A stretch of 64,000 nucleotides of DNA from Alphaproteobacteria bacterium (GCA_016869715.1 VGDM01000004.1:81696-145695); one strand, 5' to 3'; shown: positions 16,330-26,003, counted from the stretch's first letter. Notes: generated by a model from the letters alone, not told the origin. Made by a program: numbers and translations.

Positions 16330-16980
16330 TGTTTTCCTGATCGGCCTGATTTTCGTCCTGGCTGGTTTCGTGAAAGGCGTTGCTGGCTTTGGCCTGCCGA
16401 CCGTGAGTGTCGCGTTGGTGGCCCTGCTGCGACCGATCCCCGAGGCCATTGCGTTGATGCTGGAGCCGGCCTTTGTCAACAATCTCTGGCAGGGTTTGGC
16501 GGGTGGCCAGTCGCGCGAGGTGCTGCCGCGCATTGGCGTGTTTCTGGCCTGCGCCGTGGTCGGCACCATCGCCGCTGCCTGGCATTTGGCATCGGTGGAT
16601 GGGCGCTTGCTGTCGGGGCTTTTGGGGCTGAGCCTGCTGGCTTCAGCGACCCTGGCGCTGGCCGCGCCCAAGCTACCCGCCCCCGACCAGCCGCTGGAAC
16701 GGTTGCTCGCTGCCCTCATGGGCCTGGTGTCCGGCGTTTTGGCCGGCTTTACGGGCAGCTTTCTGTTACCCGCCGCCCCCTGGCTGCAAGCGATCCGCCT
16801 GCCGCGCGAGCAATTCGTGCAGGGCTGAGGGTTTTGCGTGTTGCTGATCAATGCGTCCCTGACGCTGGCCTTGGCCTTCGGCGGCAACATTACCGGCGAT
16901 ATCGGCGCCAAATCCTTATTGTCATTGGGGCCGGCCTTTGGCTGATTGGGGCTTGGTTGGCGCTGCGGGCTTTCCGCTAA
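16322..16980 (+). pseudogene. TauE/SafE-type sulfite/anion exporter, disrupted
   Basis: The first 168 codons encode a typical TauE/SafE membrane protein (VLAGFVKGVAGFGLPTVSVA at the N-terminus, then LMGLVSGVLAGFTGSFLLP). An in-frame TGA (16826-16828) ends it. The same frame continues recognisably (LLINASLTLALAFGGNITG) to a second TGA near 16942, and the expected C-terminal helix (VIGAGLWLIGAWLALRAFR) is found in another frame, ending at TAA 16978-16980. At least one nonsense change and one frameshift are therefore present, and the full-length product of about 220 aa cannot be made. The gene overlaps the upstream membrane protein gene. Confidence 0.85.
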
Positions 16981-16983
16981 AAG

Positions 16984-17877
16984 TCAGGGCCACTTCACCG
17001 CTGGCGGCATAGACATCAGGATCGCTTCCACATTCCCCCCGGTTTTCAGGCCGAAAATCGTGCCGCGGTCATGCAGCAGGTTGAATTCCACATAGCGGCC
17101 GCGGCGGATTAGTTGATGGTCACGCTCTGCCTCGGTCCAGGGCTCATGCATGCGTTTGCGGATGATGGCGGGATAGGCCTGCAGGAAAGCCTGGCCCACA
17201 TCGCGGGTGAAGCTGAAATCGGCCTCAATCCCCTTGCCAGGCGTGCGATCCCCCAGCCAATCATAGAAAATCCCGCCCAGCCCGCGCGGTTCGCCGCGAT
17301 GGGGCAGAAAGAAATACTCATCGCACCATTTCTTGAAGCGCGGGTAATAAGTTTGGTCGTGCTTGTCGCAGGCCCCTTTGAGGGCCGTGTGGAAATCTTT
17401 AGCGTCGGCCTGGGCTTCGGGTGCTTCGGGCGTCATTGGCGTGATATCCCCGCCGCCGCCAAACCAGGCATTCCGGGTCACGATGAAGCGCGTATTCATA
17501 TGCGCCGCCGGCACGCGCGGGCTTTGCATATGTGCCACCAGAGACACACCTGTGGCCAGAAAACGCGGGTCTTCCTCGGCGCCAGGGATCTGTTTGCGGA
17601 ATTCGGGGGAAAACTCGCCGAAGACGGTGGAGACATTGACCCCCACCTTTTCAAAAACCTGCCCCTTCAAAACGGATATGACGCCCCCACCCCCTTCCGG
17701 CCTTTCCCAGGCGGTACGGGTAAAGCGCCCCGGCGGCAGGCCGGTACGGGGGCCGGCGGCCAAGTCATCCTCAATCGCCTCAAAAGCCGTGCAAAGCCGG
17801 TCCCGCAATTCCTCAAACCAGGCGCGGGCAGGGGTAACGAAGGGGTGGCTGGCAGGGTCAGTGGCGCTTCTTTCCAT
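16984..17877 (-). CDS. hemF: Oxygen-dependent coproporphyrinogen III oxidase
   Basis: Cytosolic heme-pathway enzyme (297 aa) that oxidatively decarboxylates coproporphyrinogen III to protoporphyrinogen IX using O2. Conserved HemF stretches are [24 protein letters not shown]-like [40 protein letters not shown] and GGIFYDWL, and the C-terminal [20 protein letters not shown]. Length is normal. It is transcribed divergently from petABC, so heme supply and a cytochrome operon share the 17.9-18.0 kb control region. Confidence 0.96.
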   Translation of the reverse strand: MERSATDPASHPFVTPARAWFEELRDRLCTAFEAIEDDLAAGPRTGLPPGRFTRTAWERPEGGGGVISVLKGQVFEKVGVNVSTVFGEFSPEFRKQIPGAEEDPRFLATGVSLVAHMQSPRVPAAHMNTRFIVTRNAWFGGGGDITPMTPEAPEAQADAKDFHTALKGACDKHDQTYYPRFKKWCDEYFFLPHRGEPRGLGGIFYDWLGDRTPGKGIEADFSFTRDVGQAFLQAYPAIIRKRMHEPWTEAERDHQLIRRGRYVEFNLLHDRGTIFGLKTGGNVEAILMSMPPAVKWP

Positions 17878-17908
17878 GAGTTAACTCCCTCTTAAACGCC
17901 TGGGCGGA

Positions 17909-17938
17909 TTTACACCTTGCAAACCGCTCTACTATATC
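17909..17938 (+). promoter_or_regulatory. Putative sigma-70-type promoter of petABC
   Basis: TTTACA (17909-17914), an 18-bp spacer and TATATC (17933-17938) precede petA by about 135 bp in the hemF-petA divergent gap. No regulator site was identified in the leader. Confidence 0.45.
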
Positions 17939-18074
17939 GACCCTACCCGGCGGGGTCGATTTTTCGGCGCCGCCATTTAATTGTGGTCTTGGCACTCAAG
18001 GGGTGCGGGCCTAAATCGTGCGGCGAAGTGAAGCCCTCGGCAAGGGGGTTCCCCGTTGCAGAGGGATGATGAGG

Positions 18075-18617
18075 ATGGCTGATACCGCTCATGCGGCGCC
18101 CAGTGGCGCGCCGCGGCGTGACTTTTTGAAGCTCGTGACCGGCGCTTTCGCGGCGGTCGGTGTTGGCGCCATGGCCTGGCCCTTCATCGCTTCCTTGATG
18201 CCCGCGAAGGATACACTGGCGCTGGCGAGCACTGATGTGGATCTGGCGCCGATCACCGAAGGCCAGGCGGTGACCGTGATGTGGAGAGGCAAACCGGTTT
18301 TCGTACGCAATCGTACGGCCAAGGAAATCCAGGAAGCGCGCGCCGTTCCGGTCAATTCCATGCCCGATCCGGCGACCGATCAATCCCGCGTCCAAAAGGA
18401 TCAATGGCTTGTGCTGGTAGGCATTTGCACCCATCTAGGATGCGTGCCCACCGGCCAAAGGCTGACTGATACGCGCGGCGATTATGGCGGCTGGTTCTGC
18501 CCCTGCCATGGCAGCCACTATGATACATCCGGCAGAATTCGGAAAGGACCGGCGCCCCGGAACCTTGACGTTCCGCAGTACGCCTTCACATCCGACACGA
18601 AGATCAGAATCGGTTGA
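18075..18617 (+). CDS. petA: Ubiquinol-cytochrome c reductase, Rieske iron-sulfur subunit
   Basis: The [2Fe-2S] subunit of complex III (180 aa from ATG 18075), passing electrons from ubiquinol to cytochrome c1. A Tat-type signal anchor (RRDFLK followed by a hydrophobic helix, about residues 15-45) is followed by the Rieske cluster motifs CTHLGC and CPCHGSH, with the disulfide cysteines of the family. Two earlier ATGs (18066, 18069) are possible; 18075 is preferred because GAGGG lies 9 bp upstream. First gene of the petABC operon, 10 bp before petB. Confidence 0.96.
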   Translation: MADTAHAAPSGAPRRDFLKLVTGAFAAVGVGAMAWPFIASLMPAKDTLALASTDVDLAPITEGQAVTVMWRGKPVFVRNRTAKEIQEARAVPVNSMPDPATDQSRVQKDQWLVLVGICTHLGCVPTGQRLTDTRGDYGGWFCPCHGSHYDTSGRIRKGPAPRNLDVPQYAFTSDTKIRIG

Positions 18618-18627
18618 GGAAAAGAAC

Positions 18628-19896
18628 ATGTCAATCGGCTTGTACAAGAGCGAATTCTCGAATCCGGTGGTGCGTTGGATAGACCAGCGCCTCCCCGTCT
18701 TCACCATGATGCAGAAGGAATATGGGACCTTTCCGACGCCGCGGAATTTCAATTATTTCTGGAATTTCGGCGCACTCGCTATGATCACCCTGATGATCAT
18801 GATTGCGACTGGCATTTTCCTGTCCATGCATTACGTTGCGAATACCCATCTCGCCTTCGACAGTATCGAACGCATCATGCGTGACGTGAATGCGGGCTGG
18901 CTGATACGCTATGTCCACATGAATGGCGCCAGCATGTTCTTCATTGTGGTCTATATCCACATCTTTCGTGGCATGTATTACGGTTCCTACAAGGCGCCGC
19001 GCGAATTGCTGTGGATGTTGGGGGTCACGATCTTCCTGTTGATGATGGCAACGGCTTTCATGGGGTACGTGCTGCCCTGGGGTCAGATGTCTTTTTGGGG
19101 CGCGACCGTCATCACCAACCTGTTCAGCGCCTTCCCAGTGGTGGGCAATTTCATCGTGGAATTGCTCTGGGGCGGTTTCAGCGTGGATAATGCTACACTC
19201 AACCGCTTCTTCAGCTTGCACTACCTTTTGCCTTTCGTGATCCTGGGCGTGGTCTTCCTGCATGTCGCCGCGCTGCACATCACGGGGTCCAACAACCCGC
19301 TCGGCATTGAGCCCAAGGGCCCGCAGGATACACTGCCCTTCCACCCGTATTACACGGCGAAGGATAGCGTGGGTCTGGTGGTCTATTTCATCGTTTTCGC
19401 AGGGCTGGTATTCTTTGCGCCTAATTACCTCGGCCATGCGGACAATTACATCCCGGCTAATCCGCTGGTGACGCCGCCGCACATTGTGCCGGAATGGTAT
19501 TTTCTGCCCTACTATGCCATTCTGCGTGCAGTGCCGGACAAGCTTGGCGGCGTTCTGCTGATGTTCGGTTCGATCTTGATTTGGTTTGTTCTACCTTGGC
19601 TTGATCGGTCGCCGGTGCGGTCCATGCGCTTTCGCCCGCTGGCACGTCCGTTCTTCCTGCTTTGGGCGGTGAATTTTCTTGTGCTGCTTTGGGTTGGGGC
19701 CAAGCCGGCAGAAGGCACCTACGTGTTGATCGCACAAATTTGCACCGCCTATTACTTCGCCTACTTCCTGGTGGTTCTGCCACTGCTTGCGAGGCTTGAG
19801 CGGCCCTTGCCACTACCAGAAAGTATATCCCGACCCGTGCTGGGCGGGGGGCCGTTGCCCATGGGCGCCGCAGCCAAGCCGATGGAGAAGGCCTGA
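18628..19896 (+). CDS. petB: Ubiquinol-cytochrome c reductase, cytochrome b subunit
   Basis: Membrane core of complex III (422 aa), carrying hemes bL and bH and the Qo/Qi sites. Key stretches are [37 protein letters not shown] and [20 protein letters not shown], with the paired heme-ligand histidines, and the Qo-site PEWY in [19 protein letters not shown]. The start [10 protein letters not shown] gives the usual N-terminus, with AGGAAAAG upstream. Full length and intact. Confidence 0.97.
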   Translation: MSIGLYKSEFSNPVVRWIDQRLPVFTMMQKEYGTFPTPRNFNYFWNFGALAMITLMIMIATGIFLSMHYVANTHLAFDSIERIMRDVNAGWLIRYVHMNGASMFFIVVYIHIFRGMYYGSYKAPRELLWMLGVTIFLLMMATAFMGYVLPWGQMSFWGATVITNLFSAFPVVGNFIVELLWGGFSVDNATLNRFFSLHYLLPFVILGVVFLHVAALHITGSNNPLGIEPKGPQDTLPFHPYYTAKDSVGLVVYFIVFAGLVFFAPNYLGHADNYIPANPLVTPPHIVPEWYFLPYYAILRAVPDKLGGVLLMFGSILIWFVLPWLDRSPVRSMRFRPLARPFFLLWAVNFLVLLWVGAKPAEGTYVLIAQICTAYYFAYFLVVLPLLARLERPLPLPESISRPVLGGGPLPMGAAAKPMEKA

Positions 19897-19898
19897 TC

Positions 19899-20666
19899 AT
19901 GTTGCGCACTGCCTTCAAGGTACTTATCTTGATAGTCGGCTTAATTGCCGCTCCCCCCGCCTATGCGGCGGGAGAAGCCACTCCAATTCCGGATCGGAAA
20001 TTCTCCTTTGATGGGGTTTTCGGCACCTATGACCGCGCTAGCGCGCAGCGTGGCTTCCAAGTCTACAAGGAAGTTTGCGCGGCCTGCCACTCCATGCGGT
20101 TGCTGTCTTATCGCAATCTGCGCGACTTGGGGCTGACCGAGGCGCAGGTTGAAGCAATTGCAGCGCAGTTCGAAATCAAGGATGGCCCGAACGACGAAGG
20201 CCAGATGTTTGAACGCCCCGGCCGACCGGCGGATCGCTTCCGCAGCCCCTTCCCCAATGATGCCGCCGCGCGCGCTGCCAATAATGGCGCGCTTCCGCCC
20301 GATCTTTCGGTCATGACGAAGGCGCGGGCGGGTGGTGCAGATTACCTGTACGCGTTGCTGACCGGCTATGAGGATCCGCCGCCCAGCGTCACCGTAATGG
20401 ATGGGATGCATTTCAACCGTTACTACCCGGGCAATCAAATCGCCATGGGCGCGCCGCTGAATCCCGATCAGGTTGACTATGCCGATGGTACCTCAGCCAC
20501 TGTTGAACAGATGGCGCATGATGTTAGCACCTTCTTGCAATGGGCCGCGGAGCCGGAGCTTGAACAGCGCCGCGCCCTTGGCGTGAAGATCATCATCTTC
20601 TTGACGATCCTTGCGGGTCTGACCTATGCGGTGAAGCGCAAGATTTGGGCTGACGTCGAACACTGA
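19899..20666 (+). CDS. petC: Ubiquinol-cytochrome c reductase, cytochrome c1 subunit
   Basis: Membrane-anchored c-type cytochrome (255 aa) that accepts electrons from the Rieske centre. An N-terminal Sec signal (FKVLILIVGLIAAPPAYA) precedes RGFQVYKEVCAACHSM with the heme-binding CxxCH. The distal Met ligand region fits YYPGNQIAMGAPL. The C-terminal single-helix anchor ends in VKRKIWADVEH. It starts 2 bp after petB, and the operon ends at a strong terminator 28 bp downstream. Confidence 0.96.
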   Translation: MLRTAFKVLILIVGLIAAPPAYAAGEATPIPDRKFSFDGVFGTYDRASAQRGFQVYKEVCAACHSMRLLSYRNLRDLGLTEAQVEAIAAQFEIKDGPNDEGQMFERPGRPADRFRSPFPNDAAARAANNGALPPDLSVMTKARAGGADYLYALLTGYEDPPPSVTVMDGMHFNRYYPGNQIAMGAPLNPDQVDYADGTSATVEQMAHDVSTFLQWAAEPELEQRRALGVKIIIFLTILAGLTYAVKRKIWADVEH

Positions 20667-20693
20667 TCGCTTGTTTGGCGATTTGGACTGAGG

Positions 20694-20724
20694 CACGCGC
20701 CCCCTCTAGGGCGCGTGTTTTTTT
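20694..20724 (+). terminator. Intrinsic terminator of petABC
   Basis: Perfect 9-bp stem CACGCGCCC / GGGCGCGTG with a six-base loop, followed directly by seven T residues (20718-20724). A textbook Rho-independent terminator. Confidence 0.92.
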
Positions 20725-20777
20725 ATGCGAGACCAGCGATTTCCATCGGTACCGGTTCTGCGCTACTGACTTGCCTT

Positions 20778-21350
20778 ATGCAGCCATCCGGACCCGTTGC
20801 GCGCTTAAAAGTGCAGGTGACGTTCCTGCGCATGGATGCGCCCCCAACCACCCCTGCCCCGGCCCTGCCGGCAGATGCGCGCTTGGAGTGGGTGCGGCAT
20901 TGTTCGGTGCCCTTCTATCGCTACCTGTATGATACGGTGGGCGCGCCCTGGCTTTGGTGGATGCGTCGCATCGCAACTGACGCGGAACTGGCCGGCATGC
21001 TCGGGCATCCTGCGGTCAGCGTGCATGTGCTGATGCGGGATGGCGAACCGGCCGGGTTTTATGAGCTGGATCATCGCAGCGGGCAGACCACAAACCTTTC
21101 CTATTTCGGGCTGATGCCCTGGGCGATTGGCACTGGGCTTGGCGCGGCCTTTTTGCGCCATGCGATAGATGCCGCCTGGCATATCGGCCTGCCCGCGGTC
21201 ACGGTGAATACTTGCAATGCGGATCATCCGCGCGCCCTGCCCGGTTATCTGGCGGCGGGCTTTCGGCGGCTGCGCGCGATTGAGGAAGTTTGGCCCGTGC
21301 CGCTTTCCCTTGGCATGGTGATCCCACCGCATCTGCCGTGCTTGCCCTGA
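20778..21350 (+). CDS. GNAT family N-acetyltransferase
   Basis: A 190-aa acetyltransferase-like protein. The central strands VHVLMRDGEPAGFYELDHR and LSYFGLMPWAIGTGLGAAFL, whose Gly-x-Gly-x-Gly segment fits the acetyl-CoA pyrophosphate loop, and VTVNTCNADHPRALPGYLAAGF match the GNAT fold. The substrate is unknown. The start at 20778 was chosen because the alternative upstream start (20715) falls inside the petC terminator. No operon partner is evident; the Bug gene follows after 59 bp. Confidence 0.8.
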   Translation: MQPSGPVARLKVQVTFLRMDAPPTTPAPALPADARLEWVRHCSVPFYRYLYDTVGAPWLWWMRRIATDAELAGMLGHPAVSVHVLMRDGEPAGFYELDHRSGQTTNLSYFGLMPWAIGTGLGAAFLRHAIDAAWHIGLPAVTVNTCNADHPRALPGYLAAGFRRLRAIEEVWPVPLSLGMVIPPHLPCLP

Positions 21351-21409
21351 TCCGGCATATTCCCAGGAACGCCACATCAGCCTTTAATGCGGGTGGAGGA
21401 AGAACCGCC

Positions 21410-22381
21410 ATGAAGAATGCCTCGCGCCGGGTGCTGCTCGGCTCCGCGCTTGCCTTGCCCTTCATCGGCCGTGCCGGGGCGCAAGCCCCTTGGCCGGATC
21501 GGCCGGTGCGCATCGTCATCCCCTTTGGCGCGGGCGGGCCGATTGATCTGGTGGGCCGCTTGCTGGCGGAACATCTTAAGGAAAGGCTTGGGCAGCCCTT
21601 CATTATCGAAAATCGCCCAGGGGCGGGCGGCAGCATCGGCATTCATACCGTGGTGCAATCCCCACCCGATGGCACGGCCTTTGTGCTGACCAGCGCGTCA
21701 CTGGCCAGCGTGCCGGCGCTTTACCCCAATCGCGGGCTTGATCCGCGCACGGCCTTGGCTCCCGTGAGCCTGGTTGCGGATATTCCGACCGCCATGGTGG
21801 TGCGTGCGGCGTCGCCCTATCAAAACGTGCAGGCTGTGTTGAATGCCGCCCGCGCTGCGCCGGGGCGGCTCACCTATGCCAGCGGGGGCGTTGGGTCTTC
21901 CAACCATCTTTCAGGCGCGCTGTTTGCCCTCGCCGCCAATCTTGATTTGACGCATGTATCCTATCGTGGTGCGGCGCCAGCCATGACCGCGCTTTACGCT
22001 GGCGAAATAGACATGGTTTTCGCGAGTACGGTGGAAACCCTGCCGCATGTGCAGGGCGGTCGTGCGCGGCTTTTGGGTGTGGCAGGGCCGAGGCGCCTGC
22101 CAGCCCTGCCTGATACGCCCGCGATCAATGAAATTGTGCCGGGCTATGTCGCGCTGAATTGGTATGCCATCGCCGCACCGCGCGCCACGCCGCCCGCCAT
22201 CATCGCCCGCATGGCGGAAACCTTGGGCAGCATTCGTGACCTGCCAGATGTGCGCGCGCGCTTCGCCGCCGCCGGCACCACGCCCTTGCTGACCGGCCCG
22301 GCTGAACTGGCGGCACTGTTGGAAAGTGATGTGCCGCAATGGCAGCGTGTTGTGGCGGCAACGGGCATCAAGGTGGAATAG
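21410..22381 (+). CDS. Bug/TctC-family substrate-binding protein
   Basis: Periplasmic binding protein of 323 aa with a twin-arginine-like signal (SRRVLLGSALALPFIGRAGAQ). Family signature: WPDRPVRIVIPFGAGGPIDL, then IENRPGAGGSIGIHTVVQSPPDG and VSYRGAAPAMTALYAGEIDM. GGTGGAGGAAG upstream of ATG 21410 is a strong ribosome-binding site and decides the start. No TctAB genes nearby. The ligand is unknown, probably a carboxylate by family. Confidence 0.92.
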   Translation: MKNASRRVLLGSALALPFIGRAGAQAPWPDRPVRIVIPFGAGGPIDLVGRLLAEHLKERLGQPFIIENRPGAGGSIGIHTVVQSPPDGTAFVLTSASLASVPALYPNRGLDPRTALAPVSLVADIPTAMVVRAASPYQNVQAVLNAARAAPGRLTYASGGVGSSNHLSGALFALAANLDLTHVSYRGAAPAMTALYAGEIDMVFASTVETLPHVQGGRARLLGVAGPRRLPALPDTPAINEIVPGYVALNWYAIAAPRATPPAIIARMAETLGSIRDLPDVRARFAAAGTTPLLTGPAELAALLESDVPQWQRVVAATGIKVE

Positions 22382-22393
22382 GCGCGCCGCTTT

Positions 22394-22759
22394 TCACGTC
22401 ACGATCTTGACCAGACAATAAAACCCCCAAAGGCAGATCGCCACGGCGCCGACCCTATCGGCATGCCAGCGCAGCCGGTTTGCGAAGGCAAGGCGCATCG
22501 CGTTCTGCATCGGCAGCGCATCCGGGGAATGGCGTTCCGCCACCATCAACCAAATCTTGCTATGGCGCATATCCTGGCTTGGGACGTAGGCGAGTTTCAG
22601 CAGCACAATCAGCCACAGCAACGTCACCAGCATTGCGCCGGAACGGAGCGCCAGCGCCCATTGGAAAGTAAGCGACAGGAAAATGAGCACGATGGCAAGG
22701 CTCGCGAAGCCAAGCGCGCGCCGGATGACCAGATCAGCCAATGCCTCAAGCCGTTCCAA
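22394..22759 (-). CDS. Small membrane protein, hypothetical
   Basis: A 121-aa protein with two clear hydrophobic segments (ALGFASLAIVLIFLSLTFQW; GAMLVTLLWLIVLLKLAYV) and a third near the C-terminus (VGAVAICLWGFYCLV). The only in-frame start giving the first helix is TTG 22759, which lowers confidence. It is convergent with the Bug gene, 12 bp away. No family recognised. Confidence 0.5.
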   Translation of the reverse strand: MERLEALADLVIRRALGFASLAIVLIFLSLTFQWALALRSGAMLVTLLWLIVLLKLAYVPSQDMRHSKIWLMVAERHSPDALPMQNAMRLAFANRLRWHADRVGAVAICLWGFYCLVKIVT

Positions 22760-22857
22760 GCCGTGGTTCTTATGCTCCCAGGATATCCGGGGGCAGTCAC
22801 GAAGAGCCTAGCCCTTTTTATGCGCGGCTGGAAACAGGCAGTTGCGTGAAGCGGCGC

Positions 22858-23151
22858 TCAGCCCAGACTCAGCAAGACCAGCAAAAGCGCCATGCCGAAC
22901 CAGACCATCATCGCCCTATCAAGGCTAAGGCCAAGCCGCTCTGCAATCGCCGCCGGCACAGCAGAGAGCAACAGCGTCGCGGTGGAGACGATTAAGGAGG
23001 CACCGTAGAACACAACCTCCTTGGTTGGTGGCAAAAGCTCCGGCAGCCAGACGGGGAAGAGATGCCAGACAATGGGCAGGGTTGGGCTGATCATGCCATT
23101 CAGCAGGCAGGTCGCAACCATTGCCACGAAAAGGTTTTGCGGGGTCATCAT
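22858..23151 (-). CDS. Small membrane protein of the symporter locus, hypothetical
   Basis: A 97-aa protein starting MMTPQNLFVAMVATCLLNGM, with about three hydrophobic segments (VVFYGASLIVSTATLLLSAV; MMVWFGMALLLVLLSL). It begins 5 bp after the stop of the other small membrane gene (23157-23477), suggesting co-transcription downstream of the symporter. The second ATG (23148) is an equally good start. The function is unknown; a role as an accessory membrane subunit is inferred only from position. Confidence 0.65.
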   Translation of the reverse strand: MMTPQNLFVAMVATCLLNGMISPTLPIVWHLFPVWLPELLPPTKEVVFYGASLIVSTATLLLSAVPAAIAERLGLSLDRAMMVWFGMALLLVLLSLG

Positions 23152-23156
23152 GGCGG

Positions 23157-23477
23157 CTACTCTGCTCCGGGCGGGCTGATCCGCGGCGCATAGCCAACCC
23201 CAACCATCAACAGGCCAAAGATCATCCGCACCGCGAACAGCCAAAAGGCCGCAACCAGCGGCAGGAAGGGCGGCGTAACATAAGAAGGCACAAGGCGCTC
23301 AGCGGTCCAAACCGCCCAATTGGTCAGCATCTGAAAGCCGCGCCAGATGTAATTGCTGTTGGTCGGCGTCATGAAGAATTGCATCATGAAGCGCCCCAGG
23401 CAGCTCCAGCCGGTCAGCGCCAGGAAATAGGTCACCACCCAAAATGGCAGATACCCAAGGATGAAATCGCTTTCCAT
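23157..23477 (-). CDS. Small membrane protein of the symporter locus, hypothetical
   Basis: A 106-aa protein with hydrophobic segments FILGYLPFWVVTYFLALTGW and FLPLVAAFWLFAVRMIFGLL and amphipathic, aromatic-rich connecting regions (FMMQFFMTPTNSNYIW). An AGGGC ribosome-binding site precedes ATG 23477. It lies 72 bp downstream of the symporter gene on the same strand. It has a vague resemblance to YggT-like two-helix proteins but no firm family match. Confidence 0.65.
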   Translation of the reverse strand: MESDFILGYLPFWVVTYFLALTGWSCLGRFMMQFFMTPTNSNYIWRGFQMLTNWAVWTAERLVPSYVTPPFLPLVAAFWLFAVRMIFGLLMVGVGYAPRISPPGAE

Positions 23478-23549
23478 GAAGCCCTAATTGATGGGGCGGC
23501 TGCGTTACCGCGACCGCCCCAATATTGTCTCAACCAAGGGCGAGATTTT

Positions 23550-25607
23550 TTATTCCACCGCCTCGCGCTTGTCAGCCAGACGCACACCACCCTTTGGGAT
23601 GCGGATATCGTCAATGAAATCCTGCATCGCCTGGCTTGGCGCCGTGGTGAATTGCGACACCACATAGATGACCAGGAAGGAGACCGGCACGCCAAAGATC
23701 CCGGCGGAAATGCTGCCAATCCCCCACATGCGCCCGGTCACCCGGTTACGCAGCACGACGGTATCAGTGTTCATTGGGCTGCCCCAGATATTCCCAAGCC
23801 ATGCGAGCGCCCCATCCTTCACATTGGCTGCATTGGCAATAATGGCCTGAGCTTCAGCCCGGAGCGCCTCAGACGTGAATTGTTGATTGATCGCGATCAC
23901 CTGACGTGCCGCGGCAACAATCTTGTCCGAAGTGCCAAAGAGCTGAATGAAATGCAGCCCGAACCATTCAGAATGCAGCATGTAGCCAAAGGTGATCACG
24001 TAGCCCACGGCCATACCGACGACAGCGGCAATATTGGTGGTTTTCTTATACCACACCCCCATTACCAAAGCCGCGAATAGCCCGGCGGCAGCGATGGAGA
24101 AGGCCCAGGCCACAAGGAACAGAATATCTGCCCCGGCATTGCCCGCCACCCAAGCCGCGGCAACTGCCACGGTCAGCAACAAGACGCGTGAGACGGTCAG
24201 CCGGCGCGCGGTCGGCGCGTTGCGGTCAATCATCTTGTAGTACACGTCATGCGACAGCGCATTGGCGAGTGCGAGCAGCAGGCCATCGGCGGTGGAAAGC
24301 GCCGCCGCCAGACCGCCAGCCGCCACCAGACCCGCGATCACATAAGGCAGCCCCGCGATTTCCGGTGTGGCAAGCACAACCACGTCCGGATGGATGCGAA
24401 ATTCATTCCATTGCAGGATGCCGTCCCGGTTCACGTCTACAATATTGATCCACGGCACGCCATAGGGGGAGACGATCTGCCAGTTCTTGATCCAGTCCGG
24501 CAGGCTCGCAATTGGTTGGCCGATGATGTTCTGGTAGATTTCCACCTTCGCGAAGGCGGCATAGGCCGGCGCCGTGAAGTAGAGCAGGAAGATGAAGAAC
24601 AGCGACCAAGCCACGGATTGGCGCGCTTCCTTCACCGAAGGCGTGGTGAAGTAGCGCATCAGGATATGCGGCAAGGAAGCCGTGCCGACCATGAGGCAGA
24701 AAACCAGCGCGAACCAATTGATTGCCGCCGGCAAGGAGAATTGCCCATTCGCCCCGATGAAGGGCGCGCTATGCCAGCCGGTCACACCGGGCGGCGGGGT
24801 CATGCCCGCAGCGCGGAAGCCGTTTTCCAACTCAGCAATCCGCTCCAGCGCAAAGCCATACATCACCTGCGGGAGCGGCACGCCCGTGACCTTGGCCGAC
24901 ATCAGGAAGGCCGGGATCAGATAGGCGATGATCAGCACAATATACTGCGCCACCTGCGTCCATGTAACGGCGCGCATGCCGCCCAGCATGGAGCAGACCA
25001 GAATGCCGGCAAGACCCACAAACACGGCAAGGGTGAAGGACACGTCCAGAAAGCGTTGGGTGATGATACCGACACCGACGATTTGTGCAACGACATAAAC
25101 GAAGGATGCGGTGATCAGGATTGTCACGCCGATCAGGCGGGCGGCATTGCCGCCATAGCGCGCGCCCAGGAAGTCCGGCACGGTATATTGACCGAATTTC
25201 CGCAGATAGGGCGCCAACAGAATGGCGACCAGCATGTAACCGCCGGTCCAGCCCAGGATGAAGGCAAGACCGCCATAGCCAAGGGCGTAAAGGCTGCCCG
25301 CCATGCCGATGAAGCTTGCCGCTGACATCCAGTCCGAACCGGTTGCCATGCCGTTGTAAAGTGCAGGCACACGCCGCCCTGCGACGTAATATTCAGTGAC
25401 TGCCTGGGTGCGGCTGATGATGCCGATATAGGCATAGACGCCGATTGTGAGGCCCACGAACAAATAGCCGAGAATGCGATCCGGCACGCCCATTTGTTCG
25501 AGAATGGCGATGATCACGACAAAAGCCGCGAACCCGCCCGTATAGCCGGCGTAAATCTTGCCGAGCGAGGCGATAAAGGGGTCCTTTTCCTTGGAAGCGC
25601 CGCTCAT
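23550..25607 (-). CDS. Sodium:solute symporter, VC_2705/ActP-like (short-chain carboxylate uptake)
   Basis: Inner-membrane SSS-family transporter of 685 aa, longer than ActP (about 550 aa) and in the range of the VC_2705 subfamily. SSS features include YYVAGRRVPALYNGMATGSDWMS, with the Gly-rich substrate/Na+ region, and GMRAVTWTQVAQYIVL. A soluble insert near residues 360-405 contains DVNRDGILQWNEF, an EF-hand-like loop at 391-403. It is paired with a DUF4212 small subunit 4 bp upstream, the standard partner of this subfamily. With prpE at 29 kb it suggests acetate/propionate uptake; the substrate is an inference. Confidence 0.88.
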   Translation of the reverse strand: MSGASKEKDPFIASLGKIYAGYTGGFAAFVVIIAILEQMGVPDRILGYLFVGLTIGVYAYIGIISRTQAVTEYYVAGRRVPALYNGMATGSDWMSAASFIGMAGSLYALGYGGLAFILGWTGGYMLVAILLAPYLRKFGQYTVPDFLGARYGGNAARLIGVTILITASFVYVVAQIVGVGIITQRFLDVSFTLAVFVGLAGILVCSMLGGMRAVTWTQVAQYIVLIIAYLIPAFLMSAKVTGVPLPQVMYGFALERIAELENGFRAAGMTPPPGVTGWHSAPFIGANGQFSLPAAINWFALVFCLMVGTASLPHILMRYFTTPSVKEARQSVAWSLFFIFLLYFTAPAYAAFAKVEIYQNIIGQPIASLPDWIKNWQIVSPYGVPWINIVDVNRDGILQWNEFRIHPDVVVLATPEIAGLPYVIAGLVAAGGLAAALSTADGLLLALANALSHDVYYKMIDRNAPTARRLTVSRVLLLTVAVAAAWVAGNAGADILFLVAWAFSIAAAGLFAALVMGVWYKKTTNIAAVVGMAVGYVITFGYMLHSEWFGLHFIQLFGTSDKIVAAARQVIAINQQFTSEALRAEAQAIIANAANVKDGALAWLGNIWGSPMNTDTVVLRNRVTGRMWGIGSISAGIFGVPVSFLVIYVVSQFTTAPSQAMQDFIDDIRIPKGGVRLADKREAVE

Positions 25608-25611
25608 GGGA

Positions 25612-25917
25612 TCAATCCTCCTGCACGCCGAATTCTTCGTCGACCTGGTTCTGGCGGTTGGCGAACCAGAAAAGCGCCACGACGAAGATGATCAGGCTGC
25701 CCTGCGCGGCCATGTAAAAGCCAAAGGGGAAGCCCAGAATGCGGATGCTGTTAAGCGAGGGGGCGATCAAATGCACCACGAAGCTTGCGAAGAACCAAAT
25801 GCCCAGAACAAGCAGCATCAGGCTGGATGTTTTGGCCCAATGGGCCGCAGCGGTGGCCTCACTCACCGCGGGGGCTTCCGTATTTGATGGCGCACCCCCA
25901 GGTTCAACCAACGGCAT
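25612..25917 (-). CDS. DUF4212 sodium/substrate symporter small subunit
   Basis: A 101-aa two-helix membrane protein (SSLMLLVLGIWFFASFVVHL; FPFGFYMAAQGSLIIFVVAL) ending in a charged tail, FANRQNQVDEEFG. This matches the small-subunit family encoded just before VC_2705-type symporters, and the gene lies 4 bp upstream of one here. ATG 25917 has a strong ribosome-binding site (GGAGGAGGGAG). A GGTCGC...GCGACC inverted repeat lies in its leader at 25936-25956. Confidence 0.85.
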   Translation of the reverse strand: MPLVEPGGAPSNTEAPAVSEATAAAHWAKTSSLMLLVLGIWFFASFVVHLIAPSLNSIRILGFPFGFYMAAQGSLIIFVVALFWFANRQNQVDEEFGVQED

Positions 25918-26003
25918 GAAACTCCCTCCTCCGATGGTCGCCCCTTGGGAGCGACCTGTTTGACCTGCCCTGACCACGCTGACGCGCGACCCGATTCGGG
26001 CAT

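Noticed and set aside
17995..18020. Possible sigma-54 site (TGGCAC) upstream of petA
   Set aside because: No correctly spaced GC element at -12; a sigma-70-like promoter is better placed.
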